NCBI RefSeq assembly: GCF_900199205.1
Contig: NZ_OBMJ01000001.1
Coordinates: 3,847,001-3,911,000, forward strand
Source: Streptomyces sp. 1331.2
Lineage (GTDB): Bacteria; Actinomycetota; Actinomycetes; Streptomycetales; Streptomycetaceae
Length of the DNA stretch: 64,000 nucleotides
Direction: 5' to 3'
Under the pieces are notes generated by a model. The model had not been told where the DNA came from, did no database searches, and worked only from the letters and a program-made list of their open reading frames with translations. The translations under genes and the position numbers were made by a program. Positions 50,888 through 59,582 of the stretch are shown here, piece after piece (within the stretch, counting starts at the first letter, position 1; the number at the start of each line of letters is the position of its first letter).

Positions 50888-53119
50888 TCAGAAGCGATTG
50901 CGGACGTCGGCGCCGGTCTTGCGCGCGGTGTCGGCGGCGGCCGACCGCACGCCGGTGAGCTGCTCCGTGTACTCGGCGAGCGTGGTCCGCGGACTCACCT
51001 CGGCCCAGTACCTTTTCAGTTCCTCGCTGGCCCGGGCGTAGGCGACGTGCGAGGGCCCCGAGAACAGCGAGAGCGGGTCGACGCCGTCGCGCTGCGCCTT
51101 TTTGGTGAGCAGGTAGCCGCGGCAGTGTTCCTCGGCGTCGAGCCACTGCTGATACACGAACTCGTCGTACATCTGCCGCACCTGCTCGCGGCTGAACGCC
51201 TGCCGGTTGCCGGCCTCCCTCCACTCCTGTTCGGCGAGCCAACGCTCGGCCGCTGGGAGCCGGTCCCACGGGTGTTCGTCGGGCGCCTGGTCGAGCCACG
51301 ACCAGTCATCCATCAGAGAGCCCGGGCGCAGCGCGGCGTCGAGGGTGGCCCGGTTGGCGAGCTGCGCCTCGACGCTGTGTCCGGCCGCCCGGGCGGGCGG
51401 CGTGGTGGGGTATCGGCGGTCGAGCTCGTCGGCGATGCGCGCTGCCCCGTCGGGGTCGGTGTAGCGCATCGCCCACCCGAGCACGTCGTCGGCCACCGGG
51501 GACAGGTCGTCGCGCAGCCGGCCGCCGGGGAACACGTCGGCGAGCAGCTGCCGGCGGTCGGCTTCCGCGGCGAGCTGGGCGAGCTCGTCGCCACTCGCGT
51601 GCCGGGCCCGTTCGGCGAGCTGTCGCTCGGACATGGCGATCAGGTCGCGGCGGGCGCCGGGCAGCGCGGCGTCGATGTAGCGCCGGTCGAGCTCGGCCGC
51701 GATGCGGAGCACCCCGCGGTCGTCGAGCAGTGGCAGCGCGCGGGCGAGCTCGTCGTCGCCGAACTCGACGAGGTTCTCGGCGAGCCGGCCGCCGGGCCGG
51801 ATGCGGTCGAGCAGCGCCTGCTCGTCCCGCCGGGTGGCTTCGGCCTCGATGCGGGCGCGGTCGCGCTTGTCGAGGGTGCCGTGTCGCATGGCGGCGCCGA
51901 GCTGCTCGTCGCTCATCTCGGCCGGTGTCCGGTGGTCGCCGGCCCGCACCTTCGCGGCCTCGACCGCATCCGGCGGCACCGGCCGGCGGGGCTCGGGCAG
52001 GTTGCCGGCCCCGGGCTGCTCCCGGTACCGGAGCCGTTTCAGGTCGGGGTGGGCGGCGAGATGCTCGCGCATCCGGCCCTGCCAGTCGCGCACCCGCTGC
52101 TCGGCTACCTGCCGGGCCTCGGGCGTCATGGCGCCAGCGGCGCGGTTCTTGTACTTGCGGATCTGGCGCTCGATGGCGCGCTGCCTCTGGCCGGCCTCGT
52201 AGCCGGTGCCGTCCGAGCGCATCGGCGGCACGATCGACGTCTCGCCTGGGGTGTAGGCACTGAGCGAATGCCGACAGTTGGGGTGCTGAAATCCAGCCTT
52301 GCGCGCTTCCTCGACGCTGCCGGCGACCCACACACGCAGCATGCGGCCGTCGTCGGTGGCGTGCTCGACCTCGACCTCGTGCCGCCCGTCCGGGCCGGAC
52401 AGAGTCAGCAACTTGCCCTCCCACTTGCGGCACAGCGGGCACTCACGGGGAGCGTTGGAGACGATCACCAGGTCGACGCCAACGGCTTGCAGCCGGTCGG
52501 TTTGGCCGGCGACCGCGGCGCGGCCGACGGCGGTCCGCACGGCCATCTCGGCATAGCTCGTCATCTGCCATGTCCGGCCGGACCGGTCCACAAAGCTTTT
52601 GAGCCCGCGGTCGGCGAATCGCTCCATGGCGCGGGCGGCGGCCCGCCGGCGGGTGTCGATGCCGAGCAGGGGAGTAGCGGCGACCTCGGAGACGACCTGT
52701 CGGTATCCGTCCTCGACGCCGCGCAGGATGCCGCGATGGGTGGCGGTTACGAGCTCGATCGTCTCGGCGGCGAGCCGGTCGACGGTGCGGCCGGCCGGCG
52801 TCGACTCGGCGATGCGGCCGGCGTCGACGTCGGCCAGGGCGCCGAGCTCGGCCAGCCCGGTTCGGGCACCGCGGTTGAAGGCTTCGGCGACCAGGTCGTG
52901 TATCTCGGTCGTCATGGCGGTGCCGAGCGCGTCGACGACCCCCTGCGCCGCACGGCGTAGCGGCTGAACGTCGGCGAGCTTCTGCACCGCCCAGCCGGGG
53001 GCCTCCAATCCGTCGGCGAGCTGTCGCGCCACGATGCCGAGCAGACGCTGCTCGGCATCGGCGTACAGGTAGCGCACCCGGTCGGCGAGATCCTCGGCCA
53101 TCCACGGGGACACCGGCAC
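50888..53119 (-). CDS. Phage minor capsid (head morphogenesis) protein with long C-terminal extension
   Basis: A 743-residue protein. Residues 1-300 match phage minor capsid protein 2: ERFADRGLKSFVDRSGRTWQMTSYAEMAVRTAVGRAAVAGQ and NAPRECPLCRKWEGKLLTLSG, with HPNCRHSLSAYTPGE. Residues 380-560 contain three or so imperfect repeats built around xxIAAELDRRY (EAEATRRDEQALLDRIRPGGRL, AAELDRRYIDAALPG, ADELDRRYPTTPP). The last 150 residues are charged helices. It probably sits at the portal vertex. GTG 53119 follows GGGGGG. GTG 53113 is also possible. Confidence 0.85.
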   Translation of the reverse strand: MPVSPWMAEDLADRVRYLYADAEQRLLGIVARQLADGLEAPGWAVQKLADVQPLRRAAQGVVDALGTAMTTEIHDLVAEAFNRGARTGLAELGALADVDAGRIAESTPAGRTVDRLAAETIELVTATHRGILRGVEDGYRQVVSEVAATPLLGIDTRRRAAARAMERFADRGLKSFVDRSGRTWQMTSYAEMAVRTAVGRAAVAGQTDRLQAVGVDLVIVSNAPRECPLCRKWEGKLLTLSGPDGRHEVEVEHATDDGRMLRVWVAGSVEEARKAGFQHPNCRHSLSAYTPGETSIVPPMRSDGTGYEAGQRQRAIERQIRKYKNRAAGAMTPEARQVAEQRVRDWQGRMREHLAAHPDLKRLRYREQPGAGNLPEPRRPVPPDAVEAAKVRAGDHRTPAEMSDEQLGAAMRHGTLDKRDRARIEAEATRRDEQALLDRIRPGGRLAENLVEFGDDELARALPLLDDRGVLRIAAELDRRYIDAALPGARRDLIAMSERQLAERARHASGDELAQLAAEADRRQLLADVFPGGRLRDDLSPVADDVLGWAMRYTDPDGAARIADELDRRYPTTPPARAAGHSVEAQLANRATLDAALRPGSLMDDWSWLDQAPDEHPWDRLPAAERWLAEQEWREAGNRQAFSREQVRQMYDEFVYQQWLDAEEHCRGYLLTKKAQRDGVDPLSLFSGPSHVAYARASEELKRYWAEVSPRTTLAEYTEQLTGVRSAAADTARKTGADVRNRF

Positions 53120-53176
53120 GCGATCACCCCCCCGACGGCCAACGGCGTTGTCAGCGCGGCCCGATACGGTCGGGCC

Positions 53177-54181
53177 ATGACGAATGCGCCTGCCGAGTTC
53201 AAGCTCGGACAGATCGGTACTCGCCCGGAGATCTGCGCCGTCTACGGAGGTAGCCGGAACAGTGGCGGGATCGTGCCCTCTGTCGAGCCGAAGAACATCA
53301 CTCTGTTCTCCGATCACGAGGTCGGGGTTACCTTCGGGTACCACGACGGATGGCTCGCCGAAGAGGACGAGTTCGGGCCGATCTTCGAATACACGGGCGC
53401 GGGTAAGAAGGGACACCAGACCTTCACCGGCAAGTACGGCGGCAACAACGCTGCTGTCCGGGACCACGTTGCGGCCGGACGTTGCCTGCACCTGTTCGTG
53501 GCGGTGGACACCGTGCCGGGCACCGGTACCAAGCGGCACCGGTACGTCGGCGAGTTCACCCTCGACACGGCAAAGCCCTACGTCGTCCGTGAATCCCTCG
53601 ACGAGGACAAGCAGCCGCGCCGTGCGATCGTCTTCCGGCTGCGCCCGGTCGGCACCGTGCAGCGCGTCGCCGAAGACGAGATCCCGGCGGCGACGGTCAC
53701 CGGCGGGAAGCTCGTAGCCGCGGCCATCACCGTGTGCAAGCTCATCGAGCCGGAGAAGAACACGAAGAAGAAGGCCAAGCGGTCCGCCGTGCCGGAAGTC
53801 GAGGCGCAGCGCCGTGAGGCGGACCTCAGCGACGCGTTCGAGACGTACCTCACCGCGCAGCAGCACACAGTCGGCCGCTTCCAGATCAAGATCAAGGGTC
53901 GGACGTCGATCCTGCTCACGGACCTGTACGACCAGACCGACCACGTGCTGTACGAGCTCAAGGGCACCAACACCCGTGAGGCGGTTCGCATGGCGCTCGG
54001 CCAGCTGCTCGACTACGGCCGGTACGTGAAGACTGACGGGCACCCCGAGATGCCGCGGCGCGTAGTGCTCCTGCCTTCTCTGCCCGATGAGGACCTGCAG
54101 GAACTGCTCGCCGATCACGGGATCGGCATCGCGTACCAGGACGGGGACACGTTCATCGGTGTGCCGCCGTCCCTCAGCTGA
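53177..54181 (+). CDS. Modification-dependent restriction endonuclease: ScoMcrA-type SRA domain plus PD-(D/E)XK nuclease
   Basis: A 334-residue protein on the plus strand, inside the minus-strand head operon. Residues 8-170 match the SRA domain of ScoMcrA-type enzymes: KLGQIGTRPEICAVYGG, GGIVPSVEPKNITLFSD, FGYHDGW, YTGAGKKGHQTF, NNAAVRDHVAAGRCLHLF and YVGEFTLD. Residues 230-285 carry a PD-(D/E)XK core: Asp249 in ILLTDLYD, Glu260-x-Lys262 in LYELKGT, and Gln276/Tyr280 in LGQLLDYGR. Such enzymes cut DNA carrying modified bases or phosphorothioate backbone (type IV restriction). The HNH domain of ScoMcrA is replaced here. The ends abut the flanking phage genes (overlap of 8 bp with the portal gene). 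Confidence 0.85.
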   Translation: MTNAPAEFKLGQIGTRPEICAVYGGSRNSGGIVPSVEPKNITLFSDHEVGVTFGYHDGWLAEEDEFGPIFEYTGAGKKGHQTFTGKYGGNNAAVRDHVAAGRCLHLFVAVDTVPGTGTKRHRYVGEFTLDTAKPYVVRESLDEDKQPRRAIVFRLRPVGTVQRVAEDEIPAATVTGGKLVAAAITVCKLIEPEKNTKKKAKRSAVPEVEAQRREADLSDAFETYLTAQQHTVGRFQIKIKGRTSILLTDLYDQTDHVLYELKGTNTREAVRMALGQLLDYGRYVKTDGHPEMPRRVVLLPSLPDEDLQELLADHGIGIAYQDGDTFIGVPPSLS

Positions 54182-55640
54182 CGAACGCCGGGACCGGGTC
54201 GGGCATGCCCTGTCCGGTCTCGGCGTGGATGCGTTGGACCTCGGCCGCGACGGCATCGGCGTCCCAATCCGGGTGCACGGTGCGGACTTTGGTCTCGGTG
54301 CTGATCGCCTGCGCCTGCGCCAACAGGGACAGGGTCTGAGCTGTCGACGTTGGGTCTTCGGCCACGGCCGGCCCGAAAGCGACCGCCGGCCGCTCTGGGG
54401 TGAGGGTGGAGAAGCCGAGCGCGCGGTCGAGTTGCAGGAGTGCCTCGGTTATATCTGCCAACGCGGGTGAGGCGTAACGGACTTTGGTTTTGCGAGTCAC
54501 CATGCTGTCGTGTGCGCGGGCCTCGACCTCGGTCGCGGTTGCGGCCGGCCCGCCGTCGAGTCCGAACGTAGACGGGCTGTAGCCGGCGGCCTCGACGATC
54601 TGCCGCACCAGCGCGTCAGAGGTGGCCTTGTGCTCGTCGACCCTGATCGCGAACTGATTCATGGTGATGCCGGCGCCGGTCTCGGTCGGCGGGATGTCGA
54701 GCGTTGCCCAGACCTCCCGATCCTCGTCGAACGCTGCTCCGAGTCCGGGCCCGCGGTCGCGCAGGTATCCGGCGGGGACGATGAGTCGGGCGCGGGCGAG
54801 CCGGATGTCGCGCATCCAGCTCGACCACGTCTCGTCGAGGGCGTCGCACAGGTCGCGGGCCGGGCCCTGCAGGTCGGAGCGGCCGAGCGGCGAGCCCCGG
54901 TGCACGCGGTTCGGGCCGATGTTCGGCCAGTAGGCCGCGGTCAACTGGGGGATGCCGGTCTCGACGGCGCCGGACGGGCCGAGCGAGTCGACCACGGTGG
55001 CCGTGGTCGGGTGCTCGGTGAGCGGCACGGCACGGCCCAAGTTGTCGGGGGTGCCCAGGTACAGGCCGTGCTCGATCCGGCCGCGCTCGTGCCGCTCCAG
55101 CCGGCGCAGCACGGTCGCGCCGGTGCGCTCCAGCTCCTCCCAGAACGTCACGGCGACCATGCGGCCGTATCGGAACTCGGGCAGCGCGGCATCGGCGTGC
55201 ACGGAGGTGAGAAGCGGGCGGGGGCCGAGCTCGGCATCCCACGCGGCGACCAGGTACACCCCGCCGAGTGCGGCGGAAACCTCTGCGGCCTCCAGCAGTA
55301 CGCGGTCGGCGTGCTCGTCGAGCAGGTCGTCGAGGCGCCCCTGCAGGGCGGTGTCGGACACGGTCAGCCGCGGTGACTCGCTGAACAGCAGGCTTGCGGA
55401 CTTGCGGGCGACGTCGGCCGGCATGGGGATGTGCAGACGGTTCTCTTGCCGGCCCGGGGCCGGCGTCCGGTCGCGTCCCCACAGCCGGCGCCGCCCGTCG
55501 GCGCGCTGCGCCTGGTTGCGGTAGACGGTGGCGAGCCGCTTCGGGTCGCCGGAGTACCACGCATCATCGACGGCCATCTCGGCGAGCGCGGGCGCCCACT
55601 GCCGGGGAGGCCACGGTGCCCCGTTGTCAGGCAGCGGCAT
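54174..55640 (-). CDS. Phage portal protein
   Basis: A 488-residue portal: DDAWYSGDPKRLATVYRNQAQ, RLHIPMPADVARKSASLLFSESPRLTV, VSAALGGVYLVAAWDAELGPRPLLTSVHADAALPEFRYGRMVAVTFW, and EAAGYSPSTFGLDGGPAATATEVEARAHDSMVTRKTKVRYASPALADITEALLQLD. This is the SPP1-like portal pattern that forms the dodecameric DNA-entry ring. The ATG overlaps the end of the large terminase gene. Its 3' end overlaps the convergent nuclease gene. Confidence 0.92.
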   Translation of the reverse strand: MPLPDNGAPWPPRQWAPALAEMAVDDAWYSGDPKRLATVYRNQAQRADGRRRLWGRDRTPAPGRQENRLHIPMPADVARKSASLLFSESPRLTVSDTALQGRLDDLLDEHADRVLLEAAEVSAALGGVYLVAAWDAELGPRPLLTSVHADAALPEFRYGRMVAVTFWEELERTGATVLRRLERHERGRIEHGLYLGTPDNLGRAVPLTEHPTTATVVDSLGPSGAVETGIPQLTAAYWPNIGPNRVHRGSPLGRSDLQGPARDLCDALDETWSSWMRDIRLARARLIVPAGYLRDRGPGLGAAFDEDREVWATLDIPPTETGAGITMNQFAIRVDEHKATSDALVRQIVEAAGYSPSTFGLDGGPAATATEVEARAHDSMVTRKTKVRYASPALADITEALLQLDRALGFSTLTPERPAVAFGPAVAEDPTSTAQTLSLLAQAQAISTETKVRTVHPDWDADAVAAEVQRIHAETGQGMPDPVPAFVS

Positions 55641-56880
55641 CGGTCGTCACCCCCGGTCGCGGTAGTAGGTGGCGCCACTCGTGCGCGGTGGAGTGGACGG
55701 CGTACCGCAGCGCGTCGACCGAGTGATCCCCGCGTTTGAGCGGGCGGTCTTCGCCGGCCGCCGCGGCGGCGGCATCCCACACGTAGTCGGGCAGCTCGCC
55801 GAGCAGGCCGGTACACGAGCGGTGGACGCGCAGCAGGCCGGCGCCGAACGCGGTCGCAACCGACCGGATGCCGTCGAGTACTTCGTTCTTGGCCCGGGTC
55901 ACCCCGGGGTGCCCGTCCTCCCACAGCTGCGCCATCATCGACGCGGCCGACGGGTCAAGGAACGTCCACTCCGGTTCGACGCCGAGCCCGCCGAGCCACC
56001 CCTGCAGGGCGGCCGAGTACTGCGCATCGGTCATCTGCCGGCGCCGGGCGCGGGAGTCGTAGCGCCACTCAGCGCAGGCGTAGAGCAGGCCGTCGTCGCC
56101 CAGCCCGAGCAGGATCGCCGACAGCGGGTTCGTGGTGCCGTAGTCGATGCCCACCCAGTAGCGCGACATGGTCGGCAGCTCGTCGACGACGTGCAGCTGC
56201 TCTTCGAACATGTCGTAGATCGAGCCCTCGGCCACGACCCACGCGCCGTCGATCATCCGCCGGCGCCACAGCCCGACGTACTCGGCCGACAGGGACGCGA
56301 CGTAGGCCGGCGACAAGCTCGGGTTGTCGGCGAGCTTGAAGTGCCAGGAACGCAGATCAAGTTCGGCGGCGCGGTCGAGGTAACCGACCTTGAGCCAGTG
56401 GGCCGGCGAGTCGGGGTTCGTGGTCGCCAGCAGGCGTGCCCCGGGGACGCTGAGTCGGGCGAGAAGCTGCACCCAGAACGGTTCGGGCAGCAGCGTTGCC
56501 TCGTCCACGTACGCCAACGCGGCTGTCAGACCTCGCAGGCGGCCCTCGGCCCGGGCGTCCGCCGCGCCGATCAGGTGGACGGTGCGGCCGAGCACGGTCG
56601 CCGTGGTGGCGCCGCGGGTGTGCCGGATCTGAGCCGCGACCGGACCGAACAGGGCGGCATCGGTCAGGGGTTCGAGCACGTTGCGCTCGATCGTCTGCAG
56701 CGACCTGCCGCAGACGATGATCAGGCCGGACGGCGGCGCCTCAGCAACGGCCAGCAGGAAGGCGAGCAGGCTTGCGACAGTCTTTCCGCTGCGCACGGCG
56801 CCGTGCCAGATGTTGATGCGGGCCTGCGCGCGGGCGATGCTGCGCAGCTGCTTGCCGGACAGGGGGAGGGTGGAGAGCAC
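55627..56880 (-). CDS. Terminase large subunit
   Basis: A 417-residue packaging motor. The ATPase has Walker A GAVRSGKT (27-34) and Walker B ALAYVDEATLL (about 122-130), with ATTNPDSPAHW as the coupling motif. The nuclease has VGIDYGTTNPLSAILLGL and EWTFLDPSAASMMAQL with the expected acidic residues, and CTGLLGELPDYVWD then KRGDHSVDALRYAVHST near the end. This is the SPP1/PBSX-type terminase. It translocates and cuts phage DNA into procapsids. Confidence 0.95.
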   Translation of the reverse strand: MLSTLPLSGKQLRSIARAQARINIWHGAVRSGKTVASLLAFLLAVAEAPPSGLIIVCGRSLQTIERNVLEPLTDAALFGPVAAQIRHTRGATTATVLGRTVHLIGAADARAEGRLRGLTAALAYVDEATLLPEPFWVQLLARLSVPGARLLATTNPDSPAHWLKVGYLDRAAELDLRSWHFKLADNPSLSPAYVASLSAEYVGLWRRRMIDGAWVVAEGSIYDMFEEQLHVVDELPTMSRYWVGIDYGTTNPLSAILLGLGDDGLLYACAEWRYDSRARRRQMTDAQYSAALQGWLGGLGVEPEWTFLDPSAASMMAQLWEDGHPGVTRAKNEVLDGIRSVATAFGAGLLRVHRSCTGLLGELPDYVWDAAAAAAGEDRPLKRGDHSVDALRYAVHSTAHEWRHLLPRPGVTTDAAA

Positions 56881-56883
56881 GCC

Positions 56884-57402
56884 TCACCCCCCGTCCGCGG
56901 CCCCCTCGTCCTCGTCGGACGCGAAGGCGTCGCGCAGGCCGCGGGCAAGGTCGGTGAGCATCGACCGCACCTCGTGCCCGGACGTGCCGGCGTCGATCTC
57001 GGCGAGCCGTGCCGCGCTGGTCAGATATCCGCCGATGGCCTGCGAGTGGTGGCGCTCGTCCGCGGCCGGTGGGTCGTCCGAGACGACGTCGACCGTGTCG
57101 CCGGTCGGCAGCAGTTCGACGCGCACGTACGCGCCGGCCTCGATCCGATCCAAGTTGGCTGCGGCCCGCCGGTACAGGCGGGCCGTCAGGTCACGGCGCA
57201 GCGCGGCGAGATCCTCCTGACGCGCTGCGGTCGCCGGCGCTACCCGGGCGCCGCCGGTGAACGCGAGTCCGAGCTCGGCCGCGATCTTGGACACGGTTGA
57301 GCTGCTGCGCCCGATCTGAGCGGCGATGGCGTTGCGGGACAGGCCGTCGGCGTGCAGGCGGCGCACCCGCTCACGGTCGTTCTCTGTGATTGGCTCGCGC
57401 AT
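56884..57402 (-). CDS. Terminase small subunit-like HTH protein
   Basis: A 172-residue protein with an N-terminal HTH (TENDRERVRRLHADGLSRNAIAAQIGRSSSTVSKIAAELG) and a helical C-terminal region (LTARLYRRAAANLDRIEAGAYVRVELLPTGDTVDVV, GGYLTSAARLAEIDAGTSGHEVRSMLTDLARGL). First gene of the head operon, so it should recognise the packaging site. ATG 57402 has GGAGG nine bases upstream. A second gene at 59138 begins with nearly the same HTH. Confidence 0.85.
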   Translation of the reverse strand: MREPITENDRERVRRLHADGLSRNAIAAQIGRSSSTVSKIAAELGLAFTGGARVAPATAARQEDLAALRRDLTARLYRRAAANLDRIEAGAYVRVELLPTGDTVDVVSDDPPAADERHHSQAIGGYLTSAARLAEIDAGTSGHEVRSMLTDLARGLRDAFASDEDEGAADGG

Positions 57403-57467
57403 CTGTCCACCTCCTATCGAGCAGGAAGCCGGTGCCTGACTGCTGTGCTGCGTGCGCAGGGGTAGCC

Positions 57468-57497
57468 GAAACGCGTTTCATGCCCCGATCCATCGGG
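57468..57497. promoter_or_regulatory. Two short palindromes upstream of the small terminase gene
   Basis: GAAACGCGTTTC (57468-57479, perfect 12-mer) and CCCGATCCATCGGG (57484-57497, 6-bp arms) lie side by side between the divergent small terminase and 57531 genes. They are plausible operators for either gene. Confidence 0.45.
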
Positions 57498-57530
57498 AAG
57501 GGCGCATTTAGGCACAAAAAGGACAAGGCT

Positions 57531-57908
57531 ATGGATGGTATTAGCAAGGGTGGTCGTTCGCTCTTCGAAGACTTCGACTGGGACCGGTATCACCAGCTGC
57601 GGCGGGATGGCTATCCCCTGGTGGCTGGGGAGATGTTTGTTCAGTACCTGTCGAGCCGGCTCGCGGCCTCGCGTCGGGCTTTCCCCGTGGAGCCTTTGGA
57701 GCTTGACGGAGCCCCGGGGGTCTCGACGCCTCCGCTAACCTTTAGGGAAGCGGCAGAGGCTGCAAAGCCGCCGAAATCCTCGAACGTGCGACCCGTCATG
57801 CCCAGGCCGGCCGCGATGGACCGGCTGCTGGACCCGTGCTCTGGGGGCTGTAGCGGTGCCAAATTCGGCGGCCTCGGCGGTTGCGGTTATGAATACTGCT
57901 GGGGGTGA
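57531..57908 (+). CDS. Small hypothetical protein (125 aa), possible moron
   Basis: A plus-strand gene divergent from the late operon. The start ATG 57531 has AAAAAGGACAAGG upstream. The protein begins MDGISKGGRSLFEDFDWDRYHQLRRDGYPLVAGEMFVQYLSSRL and ends in a Cys/Gly-rich tail CSGGCSGAKFGGLGGCGYEYCWG. The Gly/Cys tail is unusual and could bind metal. No family is recognised. The protein-like N-terminus and good ribosome site support it. The tail could also be an accident of reading frame. Confidence 0.45.
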   Translation: MDGISKGGRSLFEDFDWDRYHQLRRDGYPLVAGEMFVQYLSSRLAASRRAFPVEPLELDGAPGVSTPPLTFREAAEAAKPPKSSNVRPVMPRPAAMDRLLDPCSGGCSGAKFGGLGGCGYEYCWG

Positions 57909-58005
57909 CTCGACCCCTTGGGGGATCTCGCTGGCGCCTGCAGCAAACCGCGGCGAACCCTCAGTGGTCGGCCTGTGTAAATCGGCCTGCCACGAGGCAG
58001 TGTGA

Positions 58006-58082
58006 CGGGCCGTAGGTCTGGAGTGTTCCGGGCACGCCGGAAGCACCTCCAACTGTAGGTCACGGATTGATAACGGCGCAAG
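58006..58082 (-). promoter_or_regulatory. Candidate phage promoter with leader, copy A (repeated at 59824)
   Basis: On the minus strand it reads TTGCGC, 18 bp, TACAGT, then TTGGAGG and a GTG. It points at the small terminase gene 600 bp downstream. About 77 bp is clearly homologous to 59824-59901, the changes being point substitutions. It is a good candidate for a late-operon promoter. Confidence 0.5.
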
Positions 58083-58085
58083 GGG

Positions 58086-58655
58086 TTAGGCGCGGAAGCG
58101 CTCGACTACCGCGGCGGCGTCCTCGTCGCGCCCGGGGCGGCCGGCCCAGACCAACACCCGAACGCGGATCACGTCCGGGTCGTGGCCAGCGAGTACCTCG
58201 TCGGCGACGGTCTGCGCGAACTTCTCGGCGTTGAGCACCGGGTCGGCGTCGACGATCTCGGCGGGCGCAAACTCGGCGTAGTCGTCGACCTCCCATCCGT
58301 CGGCGGTCTGCAGGTCGACCCGGTAGGCGTAGCAGGCGTGTCCGTCGACGATGGCCTGCACGCGCTGCTCGGCGATGTCGAGCTCGGCCGCAATTGCCTC
58401 GATGGACAGCTCGGCGTCGAGGTACGCCTCGAAAATGACCTGCACGAGCGGACCCTCGACCGGTCGGCCGGCCGCTGCAAGCTCTCGCGCGCTGCGCAGC
58501 ATGGCGAGCGCCCGGTCGGCCTCGTGGTCCTTGACCAACGTCATGAGCTGCTCGGCGAACGTCGCCGCGGGAGCCTTCTGCGCCTGCATGGTCCGCGACA
58601 TCGGGGCGCCTGCGGGCCGCTTGGTGTAGGTGACGGCCGTGGGTTGCTGTGTCAT
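58086..58655 (-). CDS. Hypothetical phage protein (189 aa)
   Basis: A protein with a basic N-terminus, a helical region (ATFAEQLMTLVKDHEADRALAMLRSARELAAAGRPVEG), FEAYLDAELSIEAIAAELDIAEQRVQAIVDGHACYAYRVD resembling an HTH, and acidic segments DGWEVDDYAEFAPAEIVDADPVLNAEKF. I do not recognise a family. It is transcribed with the right-arm minus-strand genes. An early regulatory or packaging-related role is possible from the HTH-like part but not established. Confidence 0.65.
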   Translation of the reverse strand: MTQQPTAVTYTKRPAGAPMSRTMQAQKAPAATFAEQLMTLVKDHEADRALAMLRSARELAAAGRPVEGPLVQVIFEAYLDAELSIEAIAAELDIAEQRVQAIVDGHACYAYRVDLQTADGWEVDDYAEFAPAEIVDADPVLNAEKFAQTVADEVLAGHDPDVIRVRVLVWAGRPGRDEDAAAVVERFRA

Positions 58656-58819
58656 GTCGGGGTACCTCCTGCGCTCGGGTGCGATGGTGCTGCCGGGCGC
58701 CGGGCCCTACGGCCGTAGGGTAGGTGGCGCCCCTGACAGGTGCTCTCTGTGCAGCGGGTGCACGGCCTGTAAGGGTCGTGCGGGCCCCGGCGTCGTAGCG
58801 GCGTCGGCGGGCCCGCCGA

Positions 58820-58993
58820 TCACTCAGCCTGATGGGCGGCTCGGTATGCCGGGATGATCTGGTGCACGCGCCCCTCGGTGAGGAACAGATCCCGCGCGAT
58901 CTGGGCGGCGCTTCGGCCGGCGCTGTCGCGTTCCTCGAAGATGATCCGGGCGAGCTGCTTCTCGGCCGGCCGGTGCGTTGTGTCGGGTCCCAC
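58820..58993 (-). CDS. Short HTH-like reading frame (57 aa)
   Basis: From GTG 58993 this frame encodes THRPAEKQLARIIFEERDSA, then GRSAAQIARDLFLTEGRVHQ, then IIPAYRAAHQAE, which has the look of a resolvase-like HTH (helix, turn, recognition helix). It overlaps the gene at 59138 in another frame and probably is its true C-terminal part after a frameshift. The start codon lacks a clear ribosome site. It is reported separately because no other source covers it. Confidence 0.4.
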   Translation of the reverse strand: MGPDTTHRPAEKQLARIIFEERDSAGRSAAQIARDLFLTEGRVHQIIPAYRAAHQAE

Positions 58994-59138
58994 TCTGGCC
59001 GATCCGGCGGCGCACCGGGGCGCCGCCGGCGGTCGAGCCGCTCCGGCCGATCGCGGCAGCGATCGCCTTGCGGGACAGGCCGTCGGCGTGAAGGCGGCGA
59101 ACCTGCTCGCGGTCGCTGTCGGTGAGGGGTTCCCGCAT
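58824..59138 (-). CDS. HTH protein duplicated from the small terminase N-terminus
   Basis: The first 34 residues (REPLTDSDREQVRRLHADGLSRKAIAAAIGRSGST) are nearly the same as the small terminase HTH at 57402. After that the frame continues with Arg/Pro/Gly-biased sequence that does not look like a folded protein, while another frame (58820-58993) becomes protein-like. I read this as a frameshifted or recombined gene. A single base change near 59000 could restore a 105-residue HTH protein. GGGGG lies ten bases upstream of ATG 59138. Confidence 0.55.
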   Translation of the reverse strand: MREPLTDSDREQVRRLHADGLSRKAIAAAIGRSGSTAGGAPVRRRIGQSGTRHNAPAGREAARPDHLRGTRQRRPKRRPDRAGSVPHRGARAPDHPGIPSRPSG

Positions 59139-59582
59139 AGGCGATCACCCCCTGTCCAGTCGTGCGTTGGCAGACGGATTCGTGACGAGCATCTACCGCT
59201 CGGCTACAACGAAGCCGGGCTCTGTGGCGAGTAAGGCCACATCTGCATCGGCGATGGTGCGAACTCACATGGCGAGGACGAGCACGTGGAGGCTTGCATG
59301 CTGAATCGAAGGCTATTGGCGATCGGCATTAATGATACCGTTCACGAGTTTGCCGCTACCTCTTGCGAATCACGGAATTTTCTCGATTTTACCTTCGAAT
59401 CATCGATGGGAACTCAGTCAACGAGGGGTCGACCACGGCTCGCGATCAGTCGGCACCTTTGAAGGTGGGATTCCGCCGATTTGAGGCGGCCGGAGGGGGG
59501 TTGAAGGGGTGTCAGACTCGTTGGTGGAGCGGCGCCGCCCACGGATCGGCCGGGACACCGGCCCTGAAAGGGGAGCTCTGGA
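59139..59582. other. Intergenic region, about 440 bp, low GC in part
   Basis: No convincing gene. The stretch 59360-59400 is AT-rich (CACGGAATTTTCTCGATTTTACC), which stands out in this genome and could serve as a promoter or a protein-binding region for the small plus-strand gene at 59583. Confidence 0.4.
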
